Part shown: in pieces, positions 18,867 through 27,622 of the stretch
Layout: every line of letters begins with the position of its first letter
How positions within the stretch are numbered: the first letter of the stretch is position 1
Made by a program: the position numbers and the translations under genes
Assembly: GCF_000014885.1 (NCBI RefSeq)
Contig: NC_011566.1
Coordinates: forward strand, 4,276,501-4,340,500
Source of the DNA: Shewanella piezotolerans WP3
GTDB lineage: Bacteria; Pseudomonadota; Gammaproteobacteria; Enterobacterales; Shewanellaceae
Length of the DNA: 64,000 bases
Direction: 5' to 3'
The notes under the pieces: generated by a model
The model's database searches: none
What the model was told of the DNA's origin: nothing
What the model saw: the letters and a program-made list of their open reading frames with translations, nothing else

Positions 18867-18958
18867 TTGAGTCGCACTTGCCAACGTCGCTATCTATTCG
18901 TTAAAAGTCACATTAGTATGTCGATACACTTTGTTGATTTTGATCTCTGAGGCTACAG

Positions 18959-19339
18959 ATGAACCAACGCTTGTCCCCGATAAAAGTTGAAGTTAAGACA
19001 GAATATATTGAAGCGCAATCGACACCAGATGAAGAGAAATATTTATTCAGTTATACCATCACCATAATCAATCTAGGTGATCAAGATGTCACTTTAAAGA
19101 GTCGCTACTGGTGCATTACAGATGCAAATGGACAACAAAGTGAAGTTGAAGGTGCAGGCGTTGTCGGTGAAACTCCAACGATAAAACCCAATACAGCCTA
19201 TCAGTACACCAGCGGAACTGTTCTAGAAACTCCATTTGGAGTAATGGAAGGCAACTACACCATGATTAAGAGTAACGGCGAAGAGTTCAAAGCACCAATA
19301 TCAGCATTTAGCCTTGCTGTACCAGGCTTACTTCATTAA
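18959..19339 (+). CDS. apaG: Co2+/Mg2+ efflux-associated protein ApaG
   Basis: Small cytosolic beta-sandwich protein of 126 aa (DUF525 fold). The family signature is present as YWCITDANGQQSEVEGAGVVGETPTIKP near residues 47-78, followed by YTSGTVLETPFGVMEG. It was linked by early genetics to CorD-type cobalt/magnesium phenotypes; the biochemical role in bacteria is unclear. It precedes apaH by 15 bases, the usual arrangement. The ATG at 18959 is preceded by CTGAGGCTACAG, containing a GAGG site. Confidence 0.95.
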   Translation: MNQRLSPIKVEVKTEYIEAQSTPDEEKYLFSYTITIINLGDQDVTLKSRYWCITDANGQQSEVEGAGVVGETPTIKPNTAYQYTSGTVLETPFGVMEGNYTMIKSNGEEFKAPISAFSLAVPGLLH

Positions 19340-19354
19340 GGGTTATACCGTTAC

Positions 19355-20179
19355 ATGGCAAATTACTTTGTAGGTGATATTCAGGGATGCTTTGACGAAC
19401 TAAAATTAGTTCTCGATAAAGTGGCATTTAATCCATCAATCGATTGTTTGTGGACTGTAGGCGATCTAGTCGCACGCGGTTCTGGTTCTTTACAAACTCT
19501 GCAATACCTAAAATCTCTGTCAGGCTCAGCGAAGGTAGTACTTGGTAATCATGACCTGCACTTACTTGCTGTTCATGGGAAGCTAAAGCGAGCTAACCCT
19601 AAAGATCAGTTAGATGAACTGTTACACTCTCAGGAGATTGGTAATCTAGTTGATTGGCTACGGCTGCAACCACTCTACCAACAACATTCAGAAAAAAACA
19701 TCATCATGACTCATGCTGGAGTCCCTCCAAATTGGGATCTGCATACTCTAAAAGAACAAGCTGATAATGTTTCTAAAGCGCTACAACAAGAAGATTATTT
19801 AACCAGCTTAATCGCAAACATGTATACCAACTCAGTGGATAGTTGGAATGAAGAGCTGTCGGAGTTAGAAAAAAAAATCTACACCATTAACGCACTCACT
19901 CGGATGCGATATATATTTCCTGATGGCCGTTTAGATTTCGACTGCAAACTCCCGATACAACAATGCGATAACCCCCAGTTATCCCCTTGGTTCGATCACA
20001 AAGCAAAATTACACCCTTCTCATACTTTAGTATTTGGCCACTGGGCTGCAATAATGGGCAAAGTCAGTTCACCAAAACTGAAAGCTCTCGACACAGGCTG
20101 TTGCTGGGGAGAGCACCTTACTTTGTGGCATGCAGAGTCAGATCAAAAAATTACTCAAAATAGGTTAAAAAAGAGTTAA
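19355..20179 (+). CDS. apaH: Symmetrical diadenosine tetraphosphatase ApaH
   Basis: Metallophosphoesterase that splits Ap4A to two ADP and removes Np4 caps from RNA in E. coli. The metallophosphatase motifs are in order: GDIQGCFDEL (residues 7-16), VGDLVARGS, GNHDLH, MTHAGVPP and FGHWAAI. The product is 274 aa, normal for the family. A probable sigma-28 promoter for the next gene overlaps its stop codon. In many relatives folA follows apaH; here a chemoreceptor lies between and folA is about 3.5 kb away in the opposite direction. Confidence 0.96.
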   Translation: MANYFVGDIQGCFDELKLVLDKVAFNPSIDCLWTVGDLVARGSGSLQTLQYLKSLSGSAKVVLGNHDLHLLAVHGKLKRANPKDQLDELLHSQEIGNLVDWLRLQPLYQQHSEKNIIMTHAGVPPNWDLHTLKEQADNVSKALQQEDYLTSLIANMYTNSVDSWNEELSELEKKIYTINALTRMRYIFPDGRLDFDCKLPIQQCDNPQLSPWFDHKAKLHPSHTLVFGHWAAIMGKVSSPKLKALDTGCCWGEHLTLWHAESDQKITQNRLKKS

Positions 20180-20203
20180 ACTATCTGCGTAATTGGTCGA
20201 TAT
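20177..20203 (+). promoter_or_regulatory. Probable sigma-28 (FliA) promoter of the chemoreceptor
   Basis: TAAACTAT, then 11 bases, then GTCGATAT. The enterobacterial FliA consensus is TAAAGTTT-N11-GCCGATAA, so 12 of 16 positions match with exact spacing. The -35 element begins in the apaH stop codon and the start of the chemoreceptor gene is 66 bases downstream. Confidence 0.7.
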
Positions 20204-20269
20204 AAGGTATAGCGTGCCTTCCAATGTAGTGTTGTCATCTGGAATAATATAATAATAAATGGAGCTTCT

Positions 20270-22291
20270 ATGAAATTAAATGTAGCAACTAGAGTGATTG
20301 GAGGCTTCGCATTTGTCACCTTTCTACTCATCGTTTTAGGCGCCGCATCGTGGTTTACCAATAGTAAGCTCAAAACTAGCACCACCCTACTACAAGATCT
20401 TAGTTTGCCAGCTCTAGAGTCAAGTAATCGGCTGTCCCACACACTCTCTAAACAAGAGAAACAAGTATTAGTGGCTTACCACAGTCCAGATAGTAATGCC
20501 GTACCAACAATAAAGTCTCAATTTACGACTGCAAGCAACACATTTACCCAAGAACTAAATCAACTCACTGCGTTAGTCAGTAACAGGAACGATTTTAGCC
20601 AAGTCATTAACAAGCTAAAAAACAGCTACAACAGCTTTAAAAATCAGAGTGAAAACATGATTAGCACTCATGAGAGTGCACTGCAGACTCAAGCAAGAAT
20701 TCAAAACAGATATGATGATGTTGAAATGGCAGTTGATGACAGCGCCTCACTCCTATTGGACCTTATCGATTTTGAGCTTAGCGAAGATGTTATTAAGCAG
20801 GAAATTGCAGCCACAGCAAGTACACTTGATTCAAGCCTAAGCGGTATCGTCAGCACTAGTTTTGATTTAATCGGCACAACTGAAAAATCTAAATTTAATA
20901 CCATATCAAAAGAACTCGATTATATTGTCAGTGACACCAAGAGCAGGCTGAAATATGTAACTAACCATTGGGAAGGTGTTGTTGAACAAGAGTTGATTGA
21001 TGAAATCAATACAGAGGCGTCTAAAGTCTTTGCCCTTGTCAAAGGTAGCAACTCTCTAATTTCAATGAAAGCCAGTGAGATTGAGCTAAATAGCAAAGCG
21101 TCTCAATTGCTAAGCTCAGTCGAGAAACAGGCAAGCGATGTGAATAAGCAGATGGCTATCCTGACCTCAACCATCGAATCAATTTCAAAAGAGGTAAGTG
21201 AACGAGCGATAAAGGATATCGACAGTGCTAGCGTTCAAACAATTATCTTGGTACTTATCGCCATTGTGGTAGCTATCGTAGTCAGCATAGCGGTTGTACG
21301 CCCTTTAACTCGTTCTTTAGAGAAGGTAAACCATGCACTTAATGTACTGGCATCAGGCGATTTAACCCATAAACTTGATGATAGTGGCCATGATGAGTTT
21401 GCAAAGCTTTCAGCTAACTGTAATAAACTGGTCGACAGTTTACGCTCCTTAATCCAAGGGATCCTAGATCGCTCAGATCAACTCGCTGCGGCAGCTGAAG
21501 AGACATCTGCCATTACCGCGCAGACGACAGTCAGCATTCAAGAGCAAAAGAGTCAGGTCGATCAAGTAGCAACAGCTACAACAGAGCTTAGCTCAAGTGC
21601 TCAACAAGTTACCGCTAGCGCTGATGAAGCGCTAAGTCAGATAAAAGCTGCAGATGACGAAAGTCGACATATGCGCCTAATTGCTGATGAGAACAAACGT
21701 ACTATTCTTGCCCTAGCCGATGAAGTATCAAAGGCGGGAGTTGTTATTAATAAAGTCCATGCAGATAGTGCTTCAATCGGCTCAATATTGGATGTGATTA
21801 GGGCAATCGCAGAGCAGACTAACCTACTTGCATTGAATGCCGCTATTGAAGCTGCACGAGCAGGTGAGCAGGGCCGAGGTTTTGCCGTTGTAGCTGATGA
21901 AGTTCGTAGCCTGGCTTCTAGAACCCAAGATTCAACACAAGAGATCCAGCAGATGATTGAGGTGCTCCAACAGGGTACTCAAGAGGCTGTAGCGGTAATG
22001 GAGCTTGGTCGCTCACAGGCAAGCTCCTGTGTTGATAAAACTGAGCAGGCTAACATTGCGCTAGAGAGTATTAGTAATGCGGTGCACCAAGCTCATGACT
22101 CTGGTACCCACATCGCACATGCAGCGCAAGAGCAGAACTTAGTTAGCCAACAAGTTTCAGAGAAACTTGAACATATTGCTGCGATTTCAGAAGAGACATC
22201 TACAGGCGCAGATCAAACGGCACAATCTAGCCACCAAGTTGCCCAGCTTGCTGAAGAACTTCAAGCTTCAGTGAAAGAGTTTAAAGTCTAA
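20270..22291 (+). CDS. Methyl-accepting chemotaxis protein
   Basis: Transmembrane chemoreceptor of 673 aa that signals to CheA/CheW and flagellar motors. TM1 is at about residues 10-30. A long periplasmic sensor region (about 31-320) follows that is predicted mostly helical and resembles helical-bundle sensors; its ligand is unknown. TM2 is at about 323-345 (IILVLIAIVVAIVVSIAVV). A HAMP domain runs to about 400, and the signalling domain contains the invariant tip EQTNLLALNAAIEAARAGEQ plus GRGFAVVADEVRSLA. There is no C-terminal NWETF-like pentapeptide. It is monocistronic, with a sigma-28 type promoter and a strong terminator. Confidence 0.93.
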   Translation: MKLNVATRVIGGFAFVTFLLIVLGAASWFTNSKLKTSTTLLQDLSLPALESSNRLSHTLSKQEKQVLVAYHSPDSNAVPTIKSQFTTASNTFTQELNQLTALVSNRNDFSQVINKLKNSYNSFKNQSENMISTHESALQTQARIQNRYDDVEMAVDDSASLLLDLIDFELSEDVIKQEIAATASTLDSSLSGIVSTSFDLIGTTEKSKFNTISKELDYIVSDTKSRLKYVTNHWEGVVEQELIDEINTEASKVFALVKGSNSLISMKASEIELNSKASQLLSSVEKQASDVNKQMAILTSTIESISKEVSERAIKDIDSASVQTIILVLIAIVVAIVVSIAVVRPLTRSLEKVNHALNVLASGDLTHKLDDSGHDEFAKLSANCNKLVDSLRSLIQGILDRSDQLAAAAEETSAITAQTTVSIQEQKSQVDQVATATTELSSSAQQVTASADEALSQIKAADDESRHMRLIADENKRTILALADEVSKAGVVINKVHADSASIGSILDVIRAIAEQTNLLALNAAIEAARAGEQGRGFAVVADEVRSLASRTQDSTQEIQQMIEVLQQGTQEAVAVMELGRSQASSCVDKTEQANIALESISNAVHQAHDSGTHIAHAAQEQNLVSQQVSEKLEHIAAISEETSTGADQTAQSSHQVAQLAEELQASVKEFKV

Positions 22292-22314
22292 ATGCATTTC
22301 TGATAGCAATGAAT

Positions 22315-22345
22315 AAAAAAGGGAGCCGTTATGGCTCCCTTTTTT
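22315..22345 (+). terminator. Terminator of the chemoreceptor gene
   Basis: AAAAAAGGGAGCC pairs with GGCTCCCTTTTTT around GTTAT, 24 bases after the stop. Confidence 0.9.
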
Positions 22346-22515
22346 AATCACTTGTTCCCAATCAATCTATTTACTTACCGATAAAACTATTTACTTACCG
22401 ATAAAACAAAAATCGAATCAGAATTAAACACCTACTTAATTCGAAGTTATAGATTAAAGAACTCACTATTCATATGTCACACTAGTAAATAACTATTTTA
22501 TACTGAGGTGATAAT

Positions 22516-22689
22516 ATGAATACCATTCAATATAAAGATTTGATCGCTCAGCGAGGGCTTATTGGCTTTAGGGTAAGTTAATGAGTGAAGGGCATAGTTA
22601 AACTAGGTTCAAGCGCATTAACGCAATACCAGAACGGCTAAGACTCGCCTTTAATGAGTGTTTTACTCAGGCGACTTCGGCAACGAATT
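22516..22689 (+). pseudogene. Possible remnant of a small gene
   Basis: GAGGTG precedes ATG 22516, which opens a 21-codon frame (MNTIQYKDLIAQRGLIGF then RVS and stop). After a stop at 22597-22599, an open stretch from about 22605 in another frame reads RFKRINAIPERLRLAFNECF and continues for a few residues up to the repeat element at 22690. The good ribosome site and protein-like composition suggest a decayed or truncated gene interrupted next to the element. I do not recognise the family, and chance is a real alternative. Confidence 0.3.
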
Positions 22690-23003
22690 ATACCAATTGC
22701 ATTAAAAGTTTGACCATTCAGCGGGAATTCAAAACGCTGTAGGAAAGTAGTGGGATTTGAGCTAATAGTTATTCTCGGCTCTGGCATCCTGCTTCGCTCT
22801 ACCTCCTAAATCCATTTAGTCGTATATCCAAATCCCATAGCGAATCATACAGCGTTTTGAAACCCGCACTACGTGGGTCCCTCAGTCTTTCCACTTCTGC
22901 TTTGCATTGGCTTAAAAGGGAACAACCATTTCTTTACCAATGCGCTTTGAATTGAAAAGACTGAGGGGCTCTGAACTGGTCAAATACTTAATGCAATTGG
23001 TAT
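22690..23003 (+). repeat. MITE-like repeat A, copy 1 (314 bp)
   Basis: Element with terminal inverted repeats ATACCAATTGCATTAA and TTAATGCAATTGGTAT. A second copy lies in opposite orientation at 57472-57799. It has no coding frame of note. Internally there are two large imperfect hairpins: AAAACGCTGTA/TACAGCGTTTT with TGGGATTTG/CAAATCCCA inside it, and CCCTCAGTCTTT/AAGACTGAGGG with GCATTGG/CCAATGC inside it. This is the structure of a non-autonomous, transposase-dependent element. No clear target duplication was seen. Confidence 0.8.
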
Positions 23004-23192
23004 TAACTCATAAGAGTATCACTATTATGTCATGACTTACTTTGGGGTAGCCTGCCTTAAATGAGCTGGTAAAAAGCACTCTGAGTAGTACAACTTATTA
23101 TTTTTATTGGTATCACTCTACCCCATTGAATTTCAGGTAAAAAAAATACTGGGTTAACCCAGCATTTTCTTGGCACAATTAACTAATGAAAA

Positions 23193-23588
23193 TTAACCGC
23201 CGGCGATGCGGCTCTTAATTGCTGAGGTAATTTCACTGCCTCCATGTCCGTTACTTTCAGCCCATGCAATAATAGTCTGTCCATCGGCTTCTGCTTTATT
23301 AAGATCTGACACAGGTAATCTTTTAGCAACGAATGTACCTACTGCATTAGAACCACTTTTCATAGCGATTCTTAATAAGCTGTCACCATTACATGAAACG
23401 CCGTCATAAATATTTCGCAGTTTAACTCGGCTTTCTTTGAGTTTTTTACGAAGACGGTTCTTGTCATCGCTAACAACGTAGTTACAAATATTTGCAGCTA
23501 GTTGATCTTGGTTAGCTAACGCCGGGGATGAAATCGATATTGAAGATGCCACAAATAGTGTAGCGATGCTCATGGATAGCAAGCGCAT
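23193..23588 (-). CDS. DUF3718 family exported small protein
   Basis: Periplasmic protein of 131 aa with signal peptide MRLLSMSIATLFVASSISIS and cleavage near SPALANQ. The core LAANICNYVVSDDKNRLRKKLKESR, followed by IYDGVSCNGDSLLRIAM, fits DUF3718, a family of unknown function in Shewanella and relatives with two conserved cysteines (in ICNY and SCNG) that probably form a disulfide. The C-terminus ends SRIAGG. A second member lies at 55757-56101 in this window. It is a single gene with its own promoter region at 23589-23697. Confidence 0.75.
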   Translation of the reverse strand: MRLLSMSIATLFVASSISISSPALANQDQLAANICNYVVSDDKNRLRKKLKESRVKLRNIYDGVSCNGDSLLRIAMKSGSNAVGTFVAKRLPVSDLNKAEADGQTIIAWAESNGHGGSEITSAIKSRIAGG

Positions 23589-23697
23589 CAGACACTCCTT
23601 ACTCTTTTAGTTTTTATTTATTGTATTAAGAAAGCACAATTAGTTAATAATCCGCTTTCTTGATCATCGTTACAGGGTACTAAATAACCCGCTTAAT

Positions 23698-24180
23698 TTA
23701 ACATTTTCTAACTAATTTGATAAAGCTATATTCCAATTGTTTATCATTTTTTGCTACATTTCTCGATATTTCTGACCAAGAACCATCATCCCAATCAGGG
23801 AAATAGGTATCTCCTTCAACATCAAGCGAAATCTCAGTTAAATATAAAATATCCGATATACCAAGTAAAGTTTCATAAAGTTGACCTCCTCCCATGATAA
23901 TCAGCTCTTCACAATCGCCAGCTGCAGATTTTGCATCTTCAAAACTGGTGACAGTAGTTACACCTTCAATGCATAAGTCGGCTTGGCGACTTATCACAAT
24001 ATTATGCCGACCTGGTAACGGACGACCAATCGACTCATAGGTTTTACGCCCCATAACAACGGGTTTACCTAAGGTCAACGCCTTAAAATGACGCAGGTCT
24101 TCTGGCAAATGCCAAGGCATTTTATTGTTTTTACCAATAACACGGTTGTTCGCCATCGCGGCAATCATAGCAATTTTCAA
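23698..24180 (-). CDS. folA: Dihydrofolate reductase
   Basis: NADPH-dependent reduction of dihydrofolate to tetrahydrofolate. The N-terminus MKIAMIAAMANNRVIGKNNK is followed by MPWHLPEDLRHFKALT, containing the substrate-binding PWHLPxDLxxFK motif, then VVMGRKTYESIGRPLPGR and IIMGGGQLYETLL for cofactor binding. The length of 160 aa is normal for the chromosomal enzyme. It follows the exporter pair by 21 bases and may be read with it. In many gammaproteobacteria folA follows apaH; here it is displaced and inverted. Confidence 0.96.
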   Translation of the reverse strand: MKIAMIAAMANNRVIGKNNKMPWHLPEDLRHFKALTLGKPVVMGRKTYESIGRPLPGRHNIVISRQADLCIEGVTTVTSFEDAKSAAGDCEELIIMGGGQLYETLLGISDILYLTEISLDVEGDTYFPDWDDGSWSEISRNVAKNDKQLEYSFIKLVRKC

Positions 24181-24201
24181 AATAGTTCCCTCTTAATGTT
24201 G

Positions 24202-24672
24202 TTAGATAACTGGACGCGAACGAAAATAAAGTAGTCCAGGCATAGCAAGACCTACAGATAATGCGCCAAGAATAAATACAGTTTTAAGTCCGTTACTAAT
24301 TACTTCTGACGTCAGTTCAGGACTCACATGTGATTGAGCTGTCAACTGGACAAGCGCAATAACAGTATTAAATGCGTACGTCCCAGGGATCATAGGAATA
24401 ATAGCTGCTACGGCATACATTAATGGAGGGGCTAAATGCCTTTTAGCAAAGCCAATGGTAACAATCCCTACAAGCGCTGCAGCCAAAAAGGTAGCCCATT
24501 CTATAGGTAGGCCGACATTAAGCCATAAAGTTCGGCTACCATGACCTAATGCACCAGCCAGTGCACAAAAAGGCAAGAAACGACGCGGAACGTTAAAAAC
24601 CATAGCAAAACCTACCGCAGGGATGGCAGAAAACACCGCATCATTTAGCATCGCCAAAATAAGAGAGATCAT
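24202..24672 (-). CDS. yjjB: ThrE/YjjB-type exporter subunit, C-terminal half
   Basis: Inner membrane protein of 156 aa with about four to five hydrophobic segments, matching the C-terminal half (DUF3815) of threonine/serine exporters. In E. coli the partner YjjP and YjjB form a succinate exporter; in Corynebacterium a single ThrE exports threonine and serine. The start overlaps the end of the YjjP-like gene by four bases (ATGA), indicating coupled translation and a fixed subunit ratio. Conserved segments include PRRFLPFCALAGALGHGSRT and AAIIPMIPGTYAFN. The substrate here is unknown. Confidence 0.82.
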   Translation of the reverse strand: MISLILAMLNDAVFSAIPAVGFAMVFNVPRRFLPFCALAGALGHGSRTLWLNVGLPIEWATFLAAALVGIVTIGFAKRHLAPPLMYAVAAIIPMIPGTYAFNTVIALVQLTAQSHVSPELTSEVISNGLKTVFILGALSVGLAMPGLLYFRSRPVI

Positions 24673-25430
24673 AAAAACAAACCTCCTATTTGCATTGCCA
24701 TGGTAATACCGATAACAGATGCTAATGTTAACAAGGTCGCATGACCCCAGCGGGAAATTCCTACGTTTAAATGACCTTTTACCATATCCGAAATAGCATT
24801 AATCATCGGGAACCCTGGCACCAGCATTAATACGCTAGCTGCCATTGGCAATTTAGGTGTTGCAGTGAGATCAAATTGAAAACCAGTTTGCGCGATAATG
24901 GTGGTCACAAAAGCTGTAATACTAAAGTTAAGCAATAAGTTGAAATGTCGTTTGGCAATCGACAACCTAACAAACATACCAATTGCTGAAGCCATAAAGG
25001 TTATCACGCAAGCAGCAATGTCTCCGCCAAACAGATGACAAAAGCTTGCACAGGATAACCCGATCATAGGTACGACGTACTTTGCTGGGTAAGTTTTAGG
25101 CTCGATACGAGCGACGCGCTTACGCACTTCATGTAGTCCGTAAATTCCCTTCTCGGTTAATAGACAGATGCGCTGAAGTTCGCATACGATTGTCATATTA
25201 ATCCCATGTTCACGGGTACGTCGAGTTGTGGTTATACATCGCCCATGGACTAGGCTAGTTAAAACAAGGGAGTTTGAAGATATTGATATTTCTACGCTGA
25301 CAAGACCTAACGCATAGCCTAAGCGCTGACTGATCTCTTCAACAAGTTCGGAGTCAGCGCCATAAGCTAGAAGAAGTTGAGCAACCCTAACAACTTGACG
25401 AGTAATATCATTTTGCGTGTCGGCGTACAA
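24669..25430 (-). CDS. yjjP: ThrE/YjjP-type exporter subunit, N-terminal half
   Basis: Inner membrane protein of 253 aa (DUF1212). The cytosolic N-terminal part carries the family sequence RVAQLLLAYGADSELVEEIS and TTTRRTREHGINMTIV; about five hydrophobic segments follow from residue 118 onward. It is the partner of the downstream YjjB-like protein. The start is uncertain: TTG at 25430 is used with a GAGA a few bases upstream, because no in-frame ATG occurs before the conserved region. It lies about 27 bases from obgE and may belong to the obgE transcript. Confidence 0.8.
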   Translation of the reverse strand: MYADTQNDITRQVVRVAQLLLAYGADSELVEEISQRLGYALGLVSVEISISSNSLVLTSLVHGRCITTTRRTREHGINMTIVCELQRICLLTEKGIYGLHEVRKRVARIEPKTYPAKYVVPMIGLSCASFCHLFGGDIAACVITFMASAIGMFVRLSIAKRHFNLLLNFSITAFVTTIIAQTGFQFDLTATPKLPMAASVLMLVPGFPMINAISDMVKGHLNVGISRWGHATLLTLASVIGITMAMQIGGLFL

Positions 25431-25456
25431 TTCTCAACATCCTCTGTTGAAACTAC

Positions 25457-26623
25457 CTATCTTTGATAGATAACCTCAACATCATAATCATCATCATCGT
25501 AATCGTCATCATCAAGATCATCATCATAATCTTCATTAACTGATTCGTTAGCATTCTGATGGTAATTATCCCACTTAAACTCAACTTCAGCCTCTACATC
25601 AACCTCCTCTTCTGGCGGTAGTGTATCGATAAAGTCTAGTAGCTTAAGTGCTAATTCTGCAGTACCTTCACGGTTATAAGCTGAGATAGTAAAGACTTCT
25701 CCATCCCAGGCTAGCTCTTCAACAACCTTATCAATTTTTTCCTGCAGCTCTTCTTCAAGCATTAAGTCAGCTTTATTAATCACCAACCAGCGCGGTTTAC
25801 CCGCAAGCTTTGGTGAATGCTTCTCAAGCTCACCGACAATAGCGCGTGCAGAATCGACAGGGTTGCTACCATCGATAGGCTCAATATCCAATATATGCAA
25901 CAAAACGCGGCAGCGTTCCAAGTGCTTCAAAAACTGAACACCAAGACCCGCTCCGTCAGCGGCACCTTCGATAAGGCCCGGAATGTCAGCAATCACAAAA
26001 CTCTGACCAGGTCTTGGGTTAACAACCCCAAGGTTAGGTACCAAAGTTGTGAATGGGTAGTCGGCTACTTTCGGCTTTGCTTTTGAGACAGAACGAATAA
26101 AAGTAGACTTACCCGCATTAGGCATGCCCAACAGTCCCACATCAGCAAGCAACATGAGTTCAAGTCTCAAACTACGTACTTCACCATCGGTACCGAGTGT
26201 TTTCTGTCTTGGGGCACGGTTAGTACTACTCTTGAAACGAGTATTACCTAAACCATGAAAACCGCCTTTGGCCACAAGCATTTTCTGACCATGCGTGGTT
26301 AAATCACCAAGAGTTTCTTCTGTCTCAGCATCTACAGCTCTTGTACCAACAGGTACTTTAAGCACGAGATCTTCTCCGCCATGACCCGTACAGTCACGAC
26401 CACGGCCATTTTTACCGCGTTCGGCATTATGGAAACGTTCAAACTGATAGGTAATTAACGTATTCAGGTTTTCATCAGCTTGCAGATAAACACTGCCACC
26501 GTCACCACCATCACCGCCGTCAGGACCACCATCAGGAACATATTTTTCACGTCTAAAACTGACGCAACCACTGCCACCATTACCCGCTTCTACACGGATA
26601 GTCGCTTCATCGACAAACTTCAT
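25457..26623 (-). CDS. obgE: Obg family GTPase
   Basis: Essential ribosome-associated GTPase involved in 50S assembly and stress control. The glycine-rich Obg fold (residues 1-159) begins MKFVDEATIRVEAGNGGSGC. G motifs: GMPNAGKST (G1), DIPGLIEGA (G3) and NKAD (G4). The C-terminal tail is strongly acidic (runs of D and Y), as in E. coli ObgE. ATG 26623 is used because AGGAG lies five to six bases upstream; an upstream in-frame start at 26641 adds six residues without support. The product is 388 aa. It lies after rplU-rpmA, the usual order, but a terminator intervenes. Confidence 0.96.
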   Translation of the reverse strand: MKFVDEATIRVEAGNGGSGCVSFRREKYVPDGGPDGGDGGDGGSVYLQADENLNTLITYQFERFHNAERGKNGRGRDCTGHGGEDLVLKVPVGTRAVDAETEETLGDLTTHGQKMLVAKGGFHGLGNTRFKSSTNRAPRQKTLGTDGEVRSLRLELMLLADVGLLGMPNAGKSTFIRSVSKAKPKVADYPFTTLVPNLGVVNPRPGQSFVIADIPGLIEGAADGAGLGVQFLKHLERCRVLLHILDIEPIDGSNPVDSARAIVGELEKHSPKLAGKPRWLVINKADLMLEEELQEKIDKVVEELAWDGEVFTISAYNREGTAELALKLLDFIDTLPPEEEVDVEAEVEFKWDNYHQNANESVNEDYDDDLDDDDYDDDDYDVEVIYQR

Positions 26624-26701
26624 ACCAACTCCTGGCACCACAGAATGAAAGAATTATACTCTTAACGATTCTAGTCGCCAAAACACAATTTACTTAATAT
26701 T

Positions 26702-26734
26702 AAAAAAAACAAAGCCCCACCAATGGCGGGGCTT
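26702..26734 (-). terminator. Terminator of rplU-rpmA
   Basis: On the minus strand AAGCCCCGCC pairs with GGTGGGGCTT around ATT, followed by TG and a run of eight T. It lies 28 bases after the rpmA stop. Confidence 0.9.
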
Positions 26735-26761
26735 AGTATCAATCTTAGCTGAAGCTAAAGA

Positions 26762-27016
26762 TTAATCTTCAATGCTGATGAACTTGCGGTTCTGTGGACC
26801 TTTAACTTCAAACTTCACTTTACCATCGGTAAGTGCGAATAAAGTGTGGTCACGACCGATACCAACATTAACACCAGCGTGGAATTTAGTACCACGTTGA
26901 CGAACGATGATGTTACCAGCTAGAACTGATTCACCGCCAAAGCGCTTTACACCAAGACGTTTACTTTCTGAATCGCGGCCGTTACGAGTAGAACCGCCAG
27001 CTTTTTTATGTGCCAT
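26762..27016 (-). CDS. rpmA: 50S ribosomal protein L27
   Basis: Ribosomal protein at the peptidyl transferase centre. The N-terminus [20 protein letters not shown] with [11 protein letters not shown] is near-universal in this family; the 84 aa length is normal. It has no N-terminal cleavage extension. It is co-transcribed with rplU 15 bases upstream. Confidence 0.98.
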
Positions 27017-27031
27017 GAGTTAGACTCCTAA

Positions 27032-27343
27032 TTAAGCGCTAATAGCTGTAATTTTAACTTCGGTGAACCATTGACGATGGCCCATCTTCTTATCGTGGTG
27101 CTTACGACGACGGAACTTAACGATAGTTACCTTCTCCGCACGGCCGTGGCTAACAACTTCAGCAACAACCTTTCCACCTTCAACTAAAGGTGCACCTACG
27201 TGTACAGTCTCACCATCAGCAACCAAAAGAACTTGATCAAACTCGATAGTTTCGCCTGTAGCGACTTCTAATTTTTCTAAACGAACTGTATGACCGGCTT
27301 CAACGCGATGTTGCTTGCCGCCACTTTGAAAAACAGCGTACAT
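27032..27343 (-). CDS. rplU: 50S ribosomal protein L21
   Basis: Ribosomal protein binding 23S rRNA, 103 aa. The sequence begins MYAVFQSGGKQHRVEAGHTV and contains the basic signature KFRRRKHHDKKMGHRQWFTEVKI near the C-terminus. It heads the rplU-rpmA unit. A 279-base gap to divergent ispB contains the leader; in E. coli the rplU leader is structured and regulatory, but I could not establish a fold here. Confidence 0.98.
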   Translation of the reverse strand: MYAVFQSGGKQHRVEAGHTVRLEKLEVATGETIEFDQVLLVADGETVHVGAPLVEGGKVVAEVVSHGRAEKVTIVKFRRRKHHDKKMGHRQWFTEVKITAISA

Positions 27344-27622
27344 AGCTATTTTACTCCGATATTTCTAACACGCCGCTCAAACATAATAGATTGATGCTGG
27401 GGTGCTATAAAAGCTTTAATGACAATGGTCGCGGAGTTTACGCTAAGAACCCGCATCTGACAAGTGCTAATTGAATAAGAATAAAAAAAGACCCAAATAA
27501 CTCTCACAATTACCGACAACTACTGTCTTGCAGCGTAAATTTAGGTAGAATCCTCCTATTATAACACTTATGTCTAAAATGAGCTGCTGATTGTCATTGT
27601 AGCCAACAAATAGAGCCTATTT
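27344..27622. other. rplU leader / ispB divergent intergenic region
   Basis: Holds the promoters and 5' leaders of rplU (minus) and ispB (plus). A poly-A stretch on the plus strand at about 27481-27490 corresponds to a poly-T on the rplU side. No element beyond that could be assigned with confidence. Confidence 0.4.
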
